Source: Halobaculum saliterrae (GTDB taxonomy: Archaea; Halobacteriota; Halobacteria; Halobacteriales; Haloferacaceae). From it: a stretch of DNA of 64,000 nucleotides. Below the pieces are notes generated by a model. It was given only the letters and a program-made list of their open reading frames with translations, ran no database searches and was not told the DNA's origin. Location: contig NZ_WUUS01000004.1 of the NCBI RefSeq assembly GCF_009831625.1, positions 15,743 to 79,742 of the forward strand, in the 5' to 3' direction. The position numbers and the translations under genes are program-made. Positions 6,884 to 15,416 of the stretch are shown here, piece after piece (within the stretch, counting starts at the first letter, position 1; every line of letters begins with the position of its first letter).

Positions 6884-8026
6884 ATGGACATCTCAGATAT
6901 CGCCGTGCCGGAGTTCGTAGAGGTGGACGCGGGCGAACGACTCGGAAAGATCCGCTCCATCTTCGATCGCGAGAACCCGAAGGGCATCATCGTGATGGAG
7001 GACGGCGAGTACGCGGGCGTCATCGGCGAGCGCGAGCTGATCAACTCGCGCGTCGACGACGACACCCGCGCGGCAGCGCTGATGACGGCCGCCCCGGAGG
7101 TCGACCGGACGGAGGACGTGCGGGAGGTGGCGCGCCTGCTGGTCGAGGGCAACGTGAAGGTGGCGCCCGTCTACCAGGGCGAGAAGCTGTACGGGATCGT
7201 CACCGTCGACGACATCCTCGCCGCGGTCCTCGACAACCTCGACGCGCTGACGGTCGAGGACATCTACACCGAGGACGTGGTCACCGTCGTCGAGGACGCC
7301 CACGTCGGAAAGGCGATCAACCGCCTGCGCGAGAACGGCATCTCGCGGCTCCCGGTCGTCAACGAGAACGGTCGCCTGGGGGGTATCCTCACGACCCACG
7401 ACATCGTGGACTTCGTCGTCCGGGACGACGACCGGCAGACGCGCGGCGACCGCAGCGGCGATATCGATCGCATGCTCGACCTGCCGGTGTACGACATGAT
7501 GTCGTCGCCGGTGCTCACCGTCACCGCCGGAGAGTCGGTCCACGATGCGGTCGAGCTGATGATGGACAACGACATCAGCGGGCTCGTGGTCACCCCCGAG
7601 GAGCGCGACGACCTCGTCGCGGGCGTGCTCACCAAGACCGACGTGCTCCGCGCGCTCACCTTCACCGAGGAGGACGCGATGGACGTCCAGGTGACGAACG
7701 TCGCCCTGCTCGACACGCTCTCGCGCGAGGACATCCGCGAGGCGATCGGACAGGTGTCGGACAAGTACCAGGAGATGCGCGTGCTCCACGCGCACGTCCG
7801 GTTCCACGAGCACAAGGAGAAGCTCCGCGGCACGCCGCTCATCCAGGCGCAGATCCGCCTGCGCACCACCCACGGACAGGTCGGGGGCTCGGGCGAAGGG
7901 TACGGCGCCGAGCACGCCTTCCACGTCGCGCTCGACAAGCTGGAGCGCAACGTCCTCGAAGTGAAGGGCGTCACCGCCGACGAGCGCTACCGCGGCCAGC
8001 TCCTCCGGAAGCTCGGCGAGCTGTGA
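6884..8026 (+). CDS. Four-CBS-motif protein with C-terminal HPF-like ribosome-associated domain
   Basis: A protein of 380 aa. Four CBS motifs occupy about residues 1-56, 64-115, 125-180 and 200-262 (for example GIVTVDDILAAVLD and GGILTTHDIVDFVV); such pairs bind adenine nucleotides. The last 110 residues resemble the bacterial HPF/RaiA (S30EA) fold: MRVLHAHVRFHEHKEK, AQIRLRTTHGQ and EHAFHVALDKLERNV, where DKLER is the characteristic closing helix. The inferred role is a ribosome hibernation or stress factor that senses ATP/AMP. ATG 6884 follows an unusual inverted repeat. Archaeal CBS proteins that inhibit ribosomes have been described, but I cannot confirm orthology. Confidence 0.82.
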   Translation: MDISDIAVPEFVEVDAGERLGKIRSIFDRENPKGIIVMEDGEYAGVIGERELINSRVDDDTRAAALMTAAPEVDRTEDVREVARLLVEGNVKVAPVYQGEKLYGIVTVDDILAAVLDNLDALTVEDIYTEDVVTVVEDAHVGKAINRLRENGISRLPVVNENGRLGGILTTHDIVDFVVRDDDRQTRGDRSGDIDRMLDLPVYDMMSSPVLTVTAGESVHDAVELMMDNDISGLVVTPEERDDLVAGVLTKTDVLRALTFTEEDAMDVQVTNVALLDTLSREDIREAIGQVSDKYQEMRVLHAHVRFHEHKEKLRGTPLIQAQIRLRTTHGQVGGSGEGYGAEHAFHVALDKLERNVLEVKGVTADERYRGQLLRKLGEL

Positions 8027-8164
8027 GCCGGTAGCGCTCCCGTCACGCCGAAACCAGCACGGCGAACCCACGGCGCCGCGGTCTCTCGTTTTCGACGGAT
8101 TTCGTTCCCGTCGTCTCCCCGTCATCCACGGCTCGCGTCCATGGCGGCCTCGAGTGTTCCCGCT

Positions 8165-9106
8165 CTACCGACCGAGCAGCCGCCGCAGCGTCCCGCTCGC
8201 GGGTTCGTCGTCGACGCCGACCTCCGTGCGGAACCGGTCCACCGCGTCGTCGTCGACGCCGCCGGCGGAGAGCCGGAGCGTGTCGGCCTCGCCCTCGGTC
8301 TCGACGACGATCTCGCGGCCGCGAGTGGCCGCGTAGACGCCCAAAAGCGCCGCTCCAAGCAGCAGCGAGAGCGCGCCGGCGACCCGGAGGACGTCGTCGA
8401 CGAGCGAGAGCACCGAGAGCACGCCGCCGATCATCGAGAGGAGCCCGCCGAGGCCCGTCGCCCCGGCCGAGTCGGGCATCGACGCGCTCATCGAGTCGAA
8501 CGACACGACCGAGCCGCCGAGGACCATCGCCAAGCCGCCGATGACCGTGTACGCGATGGGCCGAACGAGCCAGTCGGTCGCGGTCGACGACGAGGACACG
8601 TCCGTCACGTTGACGCGGTGGACCGAGCGCATCGTCGCCCGCTCGTCGGCCGTCGGGGTGTGCGCGAGCACGCGGTGGCTCGTCGCGACGAGGCGACCGT
8701 CCGCGACGGGGAGGCTCGCGCGGACCTCCTCGCCGGCGTACAGCAGCGACTCGATCCCGGCGGTGTCCGTGACCGCGTCGGCGTCCGCCGTGGTTCCGGC
8801 GACCGCGCTGTCGTCCGCCGCGGTGGCTGTGACGGCGTCCGTGTCCGCCGCTGTGTCGGCAACCGAGCCGTCGTCCGCTACGCCGTCCGTGACCGCGCCG
8901 TCCCCGGGACGGTCACCGGGGGCGGTGCGGCCGCTCGCGGTATCGTCGGTCGAACCGAGAGAACCGGGGTCCTCGAGCGGCGACGGCTCGGCGGGCGAGA
9001 CGACCGTGTCGGCGTCGTCGACGCCGTCGGCGCCGAAGGAGACGCCGTCGTCCGCCGGCGAGTCGCGGTCGTCGTCCGCGTCGCCCTCGAAGTCGAAGCC
9101 GCCCAT
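8165..9106 (-). CDS. PH-like domain membrane protein in the actin operon
   Basis: A protein of 313 aa. Residues 1 to about 115 are a disordered, Asp/Thr/Ala-rich tail with repeated VTD, VAD and TAADTDAV units. Residues about 118-165 look like a short bacterial PH-type domain (LLYAGEEVRASLPVADGRLVATSHRVLAHTP). Two or three hydrophobic segments follow (YTVIGGLAMVLGG; LLSMIGGVLSVLSLV; VAGALSLLLGAALLGVYAA), then a cytoplasmic strand-rich tail. It starts 7 nt after the stop of the actin gene, so they are co-transcribed. It could tether the actin filament to the membrane; that is inferred from the context only. Confidence 0.7.
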   Translation of the reverse strand: MGGFDFEGDADDDRDSPADDGVSFGADGVDDADTVVSPAEPSPLEDPGSLGSTDDTASGRTAPGDRPGDGAVTDGVADDGSVADTAADTDAVTATAADDSAVAGTTADADAVTDTAGIESLLYAGEEVRASLPVADGRLVATSHRVLAHTPTADERATMRSVHRVNVTDVSSSSTATDWLVRPIAYTVIGGLAMVLGGSVVSFDSMSASMPDSAGATGLGGLLSMIGGVLSVLSLVDDVLRVAGALSLLLGAALLGVYAATRGREIVVETEGEADTLRLSAGGVDDDAVDRFRTEVGVDDEPASGTLRRLLGR

Positions 9107-9113
9107 CGGCCCC

Positions 9114-10187
9114 TTACTGACCCGCGAGCTTCTCGGCGATGCGCCGAGCGCCCTCGGCGGCCGCGAGATCGGGCTCGTCGGGCACGACCACGTTCACGTC
9201 GCGGTCGAGTTCCTCGCACAGTCGGCGCTCGAACTCCTCGGCGAGGCCGGGGATGCACGCCATGCCGCCGGTGACGGCGATGTCGTTGTTCAGCGAGAGC
9301 TGGTACACCTTCATGTAGTCGTTGGCGAGCTCCGGCAGGAACTCGTTGGCGACCTCGTTCACGGCGGCGTCGAGGTACCAGTCGAGCGCGTCGACGACGC
9401 TGTCCTCGATGGTGTACTCGTGGGAGCCGCCGCCGGGCTGCTGGATCACGTCCGAGAACGGCTCGAAGTTCCCGACGTTTCCGTGCTCCTCCTTGTACTC
9501 GCGTGCGGTCGTCAGGTCGACGTGGACGCGCCCCTGCGTCTCCTCCTCGACGTTGGCGACGATGCGCCGGTCCACGTCGTTGCCCGTCACCGATCCGGTG
9601 GAGAACGGGACGAGCTGGTCGCCGCGGCGGTACGCGCACGCCTCGAGGTTCGTCGACCCCATGTTCACGGAGATGAACACGTCGTCGACGGCCTCGACGC
9701 CGTCGCCCATCGCGGGGATGGCGCCACACAGCGACTCGGGGTACGCCCGCATCGTGTGTGCGCCGATGTTCGAGGACTCGATGACCTCGGTGAGGTTCTC
9801 CAGCCCGGCGTCGTTGTCCATCGTCGGGATGGCGTACACGACCGCCGAGTCGGAGGGAACGCCGTTGGCCGAGAGCAGTTCTCGGAAGAACCGTCCGGCG
9901 AGCTCCGCGCGCTCGTCGTCCTCCGGGAGCCCGGAGCGGAGCATGTACTGGACCCGGTCGGGGTACTCGGCGGCGGCCTGCTCCCCGAACAGGGCCTTCT
10001 CCTCCCCCGTGATCGCGTCCTCGTACAGCGCGAGACACGTGAGCGTTCGCACCGTCGTGAGCTCGTCGCTGTCGGCGTTCTCGAAGTATCGAAGCACGGT
10101 CCGGGTGGAGCCGAGCTTCACGCCGATCGGGGTCGGGTTACTGGACTCGAAGCTGTCGTCGTCTGCGGATTCGGATTCTGCTGCCAT
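9114..10187 (-). CDS. Haloarchaeal actin-family ATPase (volactin/salactin-like)
   Basis: A protein of 357 aa with the layout of the actin/MreB/ParM superfamily. Residues 21-30 (IGVKLGSTRT) take the phosphate-1 position, 173-182 (SVNMGSTNLE) phosphate-2, 198-212 (TGSVTGNDVDRRIVA) corresponds to the GGxxhD connect segment, and 304-314 (AVTGGMACIPG) is the adenosine motif. The usual Asp of phosphate-1 is Lys24-like and that of phosphate-2 is Asn, a divergence to note. Filament-forming actins with roles in cell shape are known in Haloferax and Halobacterium, and this looks like a member of that group. It begins 2 nt downstream of the ArlD/E-like gene and is followed 7 nt later by the PH-like gene. 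Confidence 0.85.
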   Translation of the reverse strand: MAAESESADDDSFESSNPTPIGVKLGSTRTVLRYFENADSDELTTVRTLTCLALYEDAITGEEKALFGEQAAAEYPDRVQYMLRSGLPEDDERAELAGRFFRELLSANGVPSDSAVVYAIPTMDNDAGLENLTEVIESSNIGAHTMRAYPESLCGAIPAMGDGVEAVDDVFISVNMGSTNLEACAYRRGDQLVPFSTGSVTGNDVDRRIVANVEEETQGRVHVDLTTAREYKEEHGNVGNFEPFSDVIQQPGGGSHEYTIEDSVVDALDWYLDAAVNEVANEFLPELANDYMKVYQLSLNNDIAVTGGMACIPGLAEEFERRLCEELDRDVNVVVPDEPDLAAAEGARRIAEKLAGQ

Positions 10188-10189
10188 GG

Positions 10190-10648
10190 TTATCGGAGCG
10201 CGGCGAGGCGGGCGACGAACAACAGGCTCGTCCGGTGGTGGCCGACGGAGAGCCGCGATCCCTCGGTGTCGTCGAAGGCCTCGAGGTACGCCGCGAGGGC
10301 GTCCTCGACGGACTCGTCGAGCCACTCCACGTCCCGATAGAAGGCGAGCGCCTCGCGGGCGCGTTCGCGCCCGCCGACGCCGACGAGGTAGCGTAACCAG
10401 TCGAGCACGAGGTGGGTCCCGACCGCCGAGTCCGGAAGACTCGGGAGGTAGGGCCTGCTCGCGCCGCCGGCCGCCGCCTGAAGGAGGAAGGCGTCTTCCA
10501 CCTGCGCCGCCCGCACGCGCGCATCCGCTCGACCGAGGAAATCGTCCGGTTCCGTCCACCGGTCGGGCTCCTCGTCGGCGTGCGTCGGCGCCGCCGCTCC
10601 CGTCAACGCTCGCAACTCCTTCGGGTCGTAATCGCTCGGTCTGAGCAT
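10190..10648 (-). CDS. Archaellum ArlD/E (FlaD/E)-type domain protein
   Basis: About 152 aa from ATG 10648. The C-terminal 95 residues match the FlaD/E family of archaellum accessory proteins: RPYLPSLP, then HLVLDWLRYLVGVGG, ALAFYRDVEWLDESVEDAL and the closing LSVGHHRTSLLFVARL, which parallels the HHxxSLxYI ending of haloarchaeal FlaCE proteins. In the archaellum these proteins form the cytoplasmic ring linking the motor to chemotaxis signals. Here there are no arl genes; instead the gene leads an operon with an actin homologue (2-nt gap) and a membrane protein. The frame is open to 10774, with GTG alternatives at 10666 and 10687; the TATA-like element at 10702-10714 favours a start at or below 10680. 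Confidence 0.78.
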   Translation of the reverse strand: MLRPSDYDPKELRALTGAAAPTHADEEPDRWTEPDDFLGRADARVRAAQVEDAFLLQAAAGGASRPYLPSLPDSAVGTHLVLDWLRYLVGVGGRERAREALAFYRDVEWLDESVEDALAAYLEAFDDTEGSRLSVGHHRTSLLFVARLAALR

Positions 10649-10701
10649 GTCCTGGTTCGTCCGCACTCCCTGTGCCGCTACGCTCACCTTCCCCGAACCG
10701 T

Positions 10702-10714
10702 CGTAAATATGTAC
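10702..10714 (-). promoter_or_regulatory. TATA-like element of the ArlD/E-actin-PH operon
   Basis: On the minus strand the sequence reads gtacatatttacg. With the usual 26-27 nt spacing it predicts transcription start near 10681 and a leader of about 30 nt before ATG 10648. It lies within a frame that is open further upstream, and it therefore argues against the longer protein start. Confidence 0.5.
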
Positions 10715-10797
10715 CCTCCCGAATATCACGGCTGAAACCGGGGCCTCGGTGCCGGTCGCCGCGTCCGCCGACACAACGACTGGCGGGGGCGCTATCC

Positions 10798-11640
10798 TCA
10801 GGTGTCCGCGAGGGTGAACTCGACGCGCTCCTTCTCGCCGCCCTGCGTCGTCCGACCCTCGACGGTCACCTCGCCGATCGCGTCGGTGTTCCCGACGTGG
10901 GTGCCGGCGCAGGCGGTGCGGTCGAACGGGTCGTCCGCGTCACCCGCTCGCGGGTCGGTCCCCTCCGCGCTCGCGTTCCCGGGGGCGCTTCGCGCCCCGC
11001 CGATCTCCACGATCCGAAGTTCCGTGATCGAGCTCGGGAGCAGGTCGATCCGCGTGCGCTCGGTGTCCAGTTCCGCCTCGGCGACCTCCCGGTCCATCGT
11101 GTAGTGGCGTACGGGGAGCGCGTCGTCGACGAGGGCGTTCATGTGCGCCTCGACGTCGGCGAGGTCGGTCTCGGAGAACTTCGAGTGCTCGGCGTCGAGG
11201 CGCGCGCGGTCGGCGTACAGTTGGTTCCCGACCGTTCGGGCGTCGAACTCGTCGAGGAGGACCGCCGAGAGGAGGTGCTGGGCGGTGTGATACCGCATGT
11301 GGGCGTGTCGACGGTCCCAGTCGAGGACGCCGCGGACGCGCGCGCCCTCGGGCGGCGCCGCGCCGTCGAGGTGGTGGTACACGGTGTCCGTCTTCTCCAC
11401 GTCGGTGACGGCGAGCTCGGCGTCGACCGCGTCGCTCGCGGCGTCACCGCCCCCGTCCGCGTCGACAGTACCGTTGCCGCCGGCGTCAACGACGTGAAGG
11501 GTTCCCGTGTCGTTGGGCTGACCGCCGCCGGTCGGGTAGAAGTGCGTCCGGTCGAGGACGACGCGCTCGTCGAGCGACCGCTCGACGGTCGCCTCGAACT
11601 CGCCGACAGTGCTGTCCGCGAGGTACAGCTGATCGGTCAC
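10798..11640 (-). CDS. alaX: Alanyl-tRNA editing protein AlaX
   Basis: A trans-editing hydrolase that removes Ser or Gly mischarged onto tRNA-Ala, homologous to the AlaRS editing domain. About 280 aa from GTG 11640. Zinc ligands are visible as the HxxxH of RYHTAQHLL and the CxxxH of ACAGTHVG; FYPTGGGQPNDTG is the conserved N-terminal glycine-rich motif. Acidic inserts (for instance GNGTVDADGGGDAASDAVDA) account for part of its length relative to AlaX-M proteins of 210-240 aa. A longer frame up to 11838 exists but the family starts at VTDQLYLADS. It ends 23 bp upstream of the open frame of the ArlD/E-like gene on the same strand. Confidence 0.92.
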   Translation of the reverse strand: MTDQLYLADSTVGEFEATVERSLDERVVLDRTHFYPTGGGQPNDTGTLHVVDAGGNGTVDADGGGDAASDAVDAELAVTDVEKTDTVYHHLDGAAPPEGARVRGVLDWDRRHAHMRYHTAQHLLSAVLLDEFDARTVGNQLYADRARLDAEHSKFSETDLADVEAHMNALVDDALPVRHYTMDREVAEAELDTERTRIDLLPSSITELRIVEIGGARSAPGNASAEGTDPRAGDADDPFDRTACAGTHVGNTDAIGEVTVEGRTTQGGEKERVEFTLADT

Positions 11641-11852
11641 GCCCGACCGTGGGCGGCGGGCGCACTTAGCGGTTCGCGACGCGGCGGTCCGGACCGGCCG
11701 ACCCCCGATCTCGGTGGTCCGGGGCGACCGCTCCGATTCGTCTCGCCCGCCCCGACCTGTCGTAACGACTAAGGACGGAACAGGCCGTATCGTTCCGTAA
11801 TGAGAACGACATTCGTCTCCTTCGGACTCGATCGGCACAGGGGGTGGCCGCT

Positions 11853-12548
11853 GTGGGCGTCGAAATAAAGGGCTCGCGCGTCGCCGCCGAGGAGTTCACC
11901 GACATGGAGCACTTCGTCCGCGAGTACCTCGTCGCGTCAGTCGAGAGCGAGGACGACGGGGGCCGGATGCGGTGGTACCCGTGGCACTCCGCGGAGTACC
12001 GCTTCAACCACATCCTGAACGTCGTCGACATCGCCGAGACGATCGCTGCCAAGGAGGGTGCCGACACCGACGTGGTGCGGGTGGCCGCGCTGTTTCACGA
12101 CGTGTCGAAGCTGGAGGCCGAACAGGACGTCCACGCCGAGGAGGGCGCCCGCGTCGCCCGGCAGTACCTCGAGACGCACGGCGACTACCCGGAGTCGTTC
12201 GTCGCGGAGGTGTGTTCGGCCGTCGAGGACCACTCCTATCAGGGGCCGCTGTCGGACCTCGCGCTGGAGACCCGGTGTCTCATCGAGGGTGACCTGCTCG
12301 ACAAGGTCGGCGCCAACGGCACCGCGCTCATGATCCTCCGAATGGGCTACGAGGCGCGCACCCACATGGACGCCGCCGAGATGGTCCAGCGCGTGCTGGA
12401 GCGCGGCCGCGAGCACGCCTCGCGCGTCGAGAGCGACGCCGCCGAGTCCATCGCCCACGAGCGCATCAAGCGCGTGAAGTGGTTCCGCGAGTGGCTCGAG
12501 GACGAGGTGAGCGAGATGAGCCACGAGCGGGACTTCGACGGCGAGTAA
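11853..12548 (+). CDS. HD domain phosphohydrolase
   Basis: A metal-dependent HD-superfamily hydrolase of about 231 aa. The metal motif runs from His in FNHILNVVDIAETIA to the HD pair in AALFHDVSKLE and on to VCSAVEDHSYQGP and the later Asp in GDLLDKVGANG. It resembles the archaeal group of predicted nucleotide or 5'-nucleotidase-type HD proteins; the natural substrate is not known. Both GTG 11844 and GTG 11853 are in frame; I prefer 11853 because relatives begin (M/V)GVEIK. ATG 11904 is a further possibility. It is divergent from alaX. Confidence 0.82.
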   Translation: MGVEIKGSRVAAEEFTDMEHFVREYLVASVESEDDGGRMRWYPWHSAEYRFNHILNVVDIAETIAAKEGADTDVVRVAALFHDVSKLEAEQDVHAEEGARVARQYLETHGDYPESFVAEVCSAVEDHSYQGPLSDLALETRCLIEGDLLDKVGANGTALMILRMGYEARTHMDAAEMVQRVLERGREHASRVESDAAESIAHERIKRVKWFREWLEDEVSEMSHERDFDGE

Positions 12549-12608
12549 CCCGCTGGGGCGCCGAGCCGAAGCCGACCCCGTCCCACCGACGGCGGGAGCG
12601 CCGATTCC

Positions 12609-13601
12609 CTACAGCGTGTCGAGCACGCCGAGCACGCGCTCCTCCGCCTCGCGGCCGGGGTCGTGTTCGCTCCCGTCGCGGTCGCTCTCGCGGTGTTCGG
12701 CGACGGTGCGCTCCATCGCCTCGGCCAGCGGCGTCGACTCCCATCCGAGCGCGGCCAGCTTGTTCGTGTCGAGGACGTGCGGGTAGTCGCGGTAGAGAAT
12801 GAAGTCGTCCGCCGCGAGGTCGGCGGCCCCGAGCTCCCGGTCGCCCGCATGGACGACCTCCACGTCGGTGTCGGCCGCCTCGGCGATCAGGTCGACCATC
12901 TCCTCCATCGTGACCAGCGTGCGGTCGCCGACGTTGTACGCCTCGCCGGGCTCGCCCTCCTCGGCGACGATCCGCAGCGCGCTCGCCACGTCCTCGGCGT
13001 ACGCGCGGTGCCAGAGGTTCTGGCCGTCGCCGGGGACGACCACGCGGTCGTGGTTCAGCACGCGGTCGATCCAGTAGTCGAGGCGTTCGGTGTAGTCGTG
13101 GGGCCCGTAGACGATGCACGGGCGGACGCTCATCGCGTTGACGCCGTCCTCGGCTGCCGCGGCGATCGCGCGGTCCCCCTCGGCCTTGCGCGGGCCGTAC
13201 GAGTCGTGTGAGTCGTCGGTCGCCTGCTCGTCGGTGCACGCACACAGCTCGGTCTCACCCTCGCGCTTGGGGATCTCCTCGACGCCGTAGGCCGCCCCCG
13301 AGGAGATGTACACGTACCCGTCCACGTCGGCGAACACGTCGGTGGCGACGCGCACGTCCTCGGGGTAGTAGGCGACGCAGTCGATCACGACGTCGGGCTT
13401 CACGGAGAGGGCTGCCGCCTTCAGGTCGGTGTCGTCCCGGCGGTCGCCCTCGATGTGGCTCACCTCCTCGACGTCCGCGAAGGGGTTCTCGTGGTTCCCG
13501 CGGTTGAATATCGTGACCTCGTAGCCGTTGGCGAGCAGGTCGTCGACGACGTGTCGCCCGATGAATCGGGTGCCGCCGACGACGAGCGCGGTGTCTGCCA
13601 T
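12609..13601 (-). CDS. NAD-dependent epimerase/dehydratase (extended SDR), copy A
   Basis: A protein of 330 aa. The Rossmann motif is LVVGGTRFIGRHVV, the variant GGTxFIG found in the CSP41/RNA-binding-like and atypical extended SDRs. Later, YISSGAAYGV stands in the place of the catalytic Ser and YGPRKAEGDRA gives the YxxxK. YNVGDRTLVTMEEMVDLIAE is the substrate-side motif. The enzyme probably acts on a nucleotide sugar or another sugar derivative. The start ATG 13601 (MADTALVVGG) is immediately before the first strand. The next gene upstream (13696-14709) is a close paralogue in the same orientation, so the pair arose by tandem duplication. Confidence 0.87.
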   Translation of the reverse strand: MADTALVVGGTRFIGRHVVDDLLANGYEVTIFNRGNHENPFADVEEVSHIEGDRRDDTDLKAAALSVKPDVVIDCVAYYPEDVRVATDVFADVDGYVYISSGAAYGVEEIPKREGETELCACTDEQATDDSHDSYGPRKAEGDRAIAAAAEDGVNAMSVRPCIVYGPHDYTERLDYWIDRVLNHDRVVVPGDGQNLWHRAYAEDVASALRIVAEEGEPGEAYNVGDRTLVTMEEMVDLIAEAADTDVEVVHAGDRELGAADLAADDFILYRDYPHVLDTNKLAALGWESTPLAEAMERTVAEHRESDRDGSEHDPGREAEERVLGVLDTL

Positions 13602-13695
13602 ACGCGGGGTCTCGTGTGCGGCGGCCGAAAACCTCGCGGTCCGCGGCGGGATCACCGGTTCCTCGCGGTCGGTGGGTGCAGGCGAACGCGAGACG

Positions 13696-14709
13696 CTATT
13701 CGTCGCCCCCGCCGCGCTCGTCGTGTAGGGCCGCGATCACCGCCTCCGTCGCCTCGCGGTCCGGCGCCTCCTTGGGACCGGTGACGCCCGCGTCGACGTG
13801 CACCCGCGCCGTCTCGGCGACGTACTCCGCCGGCGGTGTCGATTCCCACCCCAGCGCCGCGAGCTTCCCGGTCGAGGCGAGCATCGGCGACGGGGTGTAC
13901 AGCGGGAACGCGCCCGGCTCGACGCCGTGGGCGGCGAGCTCCCGTTCGCTCGCGTGGACCGGCGTCACGTCCGTGTCGAGCCCGTCGGCGATCAGCTCCA
14001 GCGAGCGATCGAGGGAGTACGCCGACCGGTCGGCGGCGTTGTACGCCTCGCCGGGCTCGCCCTCCTCGGCGACGAGCAGGAGCGCCCGGGCGAGGTCTTC
14101 CACGTACACGCGGTGGAGCAGCGATCCCCCGTCGCCGGGGACGAGCACCTCGTCGTGTTCGGCGACGCGGTTCACCCAGTACCCGAAGCGCTCGGTGTAG
14201 TCGTGGGGACCCTGAACGAGCATCGGCCGGACCGCCATCGCCTCGATCCCCCGCTCGGCGGCCGCGAAGACGGCACGGTCGCACTCGGCCTTGCGCGGCC
14301 CGTACGTCTCGGCGCCGTCGTCGTCCTCCTGCTCGGGCTCGCAGGGGTGCAGGTCCGTCGCGCCCTCGCGCATCGGCACGTCCTCCGGGACGTACGCCGA
14401 CCCGGAGGAGACGAACACGTACCGGGCGTCGGCGAACACGTCGGTCGCCTCGCGGACCTCCCCGGGATGGAGCCCGACGAAGTCGACGACGACGTCCGGT
14501 TCGACCGCGTCGCGGGCGGCCTCAAGGTCCTCGCCGAGGGTCCGGTCGCCGGTCCGGTTGGTCACGCCCTCCCGATCCGCGAAGGGGTCGGCGTGTTGGC
14601 CACGCGTGACGGTCGTGACCTCGTAGCCGGCCTCGAGGAACGCCTCGACGGTGTGGCGGCCGATGAACCGGGTGCCGCCGACGAACAGCGCGGTGTCGTA
14701 GCTGGCCAT
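13696..14709 (-). CDS. NAD-dependent epimerase/dehydratase (extended SDR), copy B
   Basis: A protein of 337 aa and a tandem paralogue of the preceding gene; blocks such as LFVGGTRFIGRHTVEAF, YGPRKAECDRA, RPMLVQGPHDYTERFGYW and LGWESTPPAEYV align residue for residue. The nucleotide-binding GGTxFIG motif, the Ser (VFVSSGSAYV) and the YxxxK are all kept, so both copies look active. The start ATG 14709 directly precedes the first beta strand. The 94-bp gap between the copies holds no other feature. The substrate is unknown; divergence in the C-terminal half suggests the two act on different sugars. Confidence 0.87.
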   Translation of the reverse strand: MASYDTALFVGGTRFIGRHTVEAFLEAGYEVTTVTRGQHADPFADREGVTNRTGDRTLGEDLEAARDAVEPDVVVDFVGLHPGEVREATDVFADARYVFVSSGSAYVPEDVPMREGATDLHPCEPEQEDDDGAETYGPRKAECDRAVFAAAERGIEAMAVRPMLVQGPHDYTERFGYWVNRVAEHDEVLVPGDGGSLLHRVYVEDLARALLLVAEEGEPGEAYNAADRSAYSLDRSLELIADGLDTDVTPVHASERELAAHGVEPGAFPLYTPSPMLASTGKLAALGWESTPPAEYVAETARVHVDAGVTGPKEAPDREATEAVIAALHDERGGGDE

Positions 14710-14820
14710 GGGAACTCGTGCGCGAGAACGGTGAAAGCGGTTCGCCTCCCGGCGGTTCGGGAGCGACCGGACGGGGACGGGGGTGGCCGCAGGGCCGTTG
14801 CGGGGCCCCGTGCGGGGACC

Positions 14821-15273
14821 TCAGACGATCGAGCTCCAGAGCGGCTCGATGACGAAGAACAGCGCCTGGTAGCCGGCGTACGCGATCACCAGCACCGAGG
14901 CGACGATGGCGCTGTTGGGCTTGTCCATCTCCAGGTTGTTCCGGGCCTCGACCCGGCGGGACTCGTACTCGAAGAAGTCCGAGATGACCATCCCGATGAC
15001 GAGCACGGACAGCACCATCCCCCCGTGAGGTTCGACGACCATGAACGCGAACGACAGCAGGACGAGCAGGACGTTCACGATCTCGTGGGGGAGATACCGG
15101 CTCAGGGCGTCGTCGTCGTCCCCTTCGGCGGCCGCGCGCTCGAAGCTCCGCTGTGCGAGCAGCCGAGTGACCACGTTCACGAGCACGACAACGAGGATGA
15201 CGTACGGCAACACCCCCGCCACGGACTCCAGCGCCCCGAGCGGGACGAGGAACTCCAGCGGTGACGCTAACAT
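14821..15273 (-). CDS. Four-helix membrane protein of unknown function
   Basis: About 150 aa from ATG 15273. Hydrophobic segments are visible at VAGVLPYVILVVVLVNVV, EIVNVLLVLLSFAFMVV, GMVLSVLVIGMVISDFF and SAIVASVLVIAYAGYQALFFV. The loop after the first segment is acidic (AAAEGDDDDALSRYLPHEI) and the loop after the third is charged (EYESRRVEARNN). No transport or enzymatic motif is evident; I recall it as a haloarchaeal DUF. A cttctaatga-like element (minus strand, about 25 nt upstream) supports a leaderless start. It stands between the SDR pair and the NAD-kinase-like gene, all on the minus strand but with wide gaps. Confidence 0.72.
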   Translation of the reverse strand: MLASPLEFLVPLGALESVAGVLPYVILVVVLVNVVTRLLAQRSFERAAAEGDDDDALSRYLPHEIVNVLLVLLSFAFMVVEPHGGMVLSVLVIGMVISDFFEYESRRVEARNNLEMDKPNSAIVASVLVIAYAGYQALFFVIEPLWSSIV

Positions 15274-15416
15274 AGTGGCAGATCGGTCCACGACTCATTA
15301 GAAGCTTTCCAATCCCGTGCGGGGGGACGGCTGGACGGGGCGGACCGGGCTGTGGAGGACGAGATGCGGGCAGGTCGACCCGAGAACCGCCGAGCGAACG
15401 GCGGGCGCGGTTCGGG

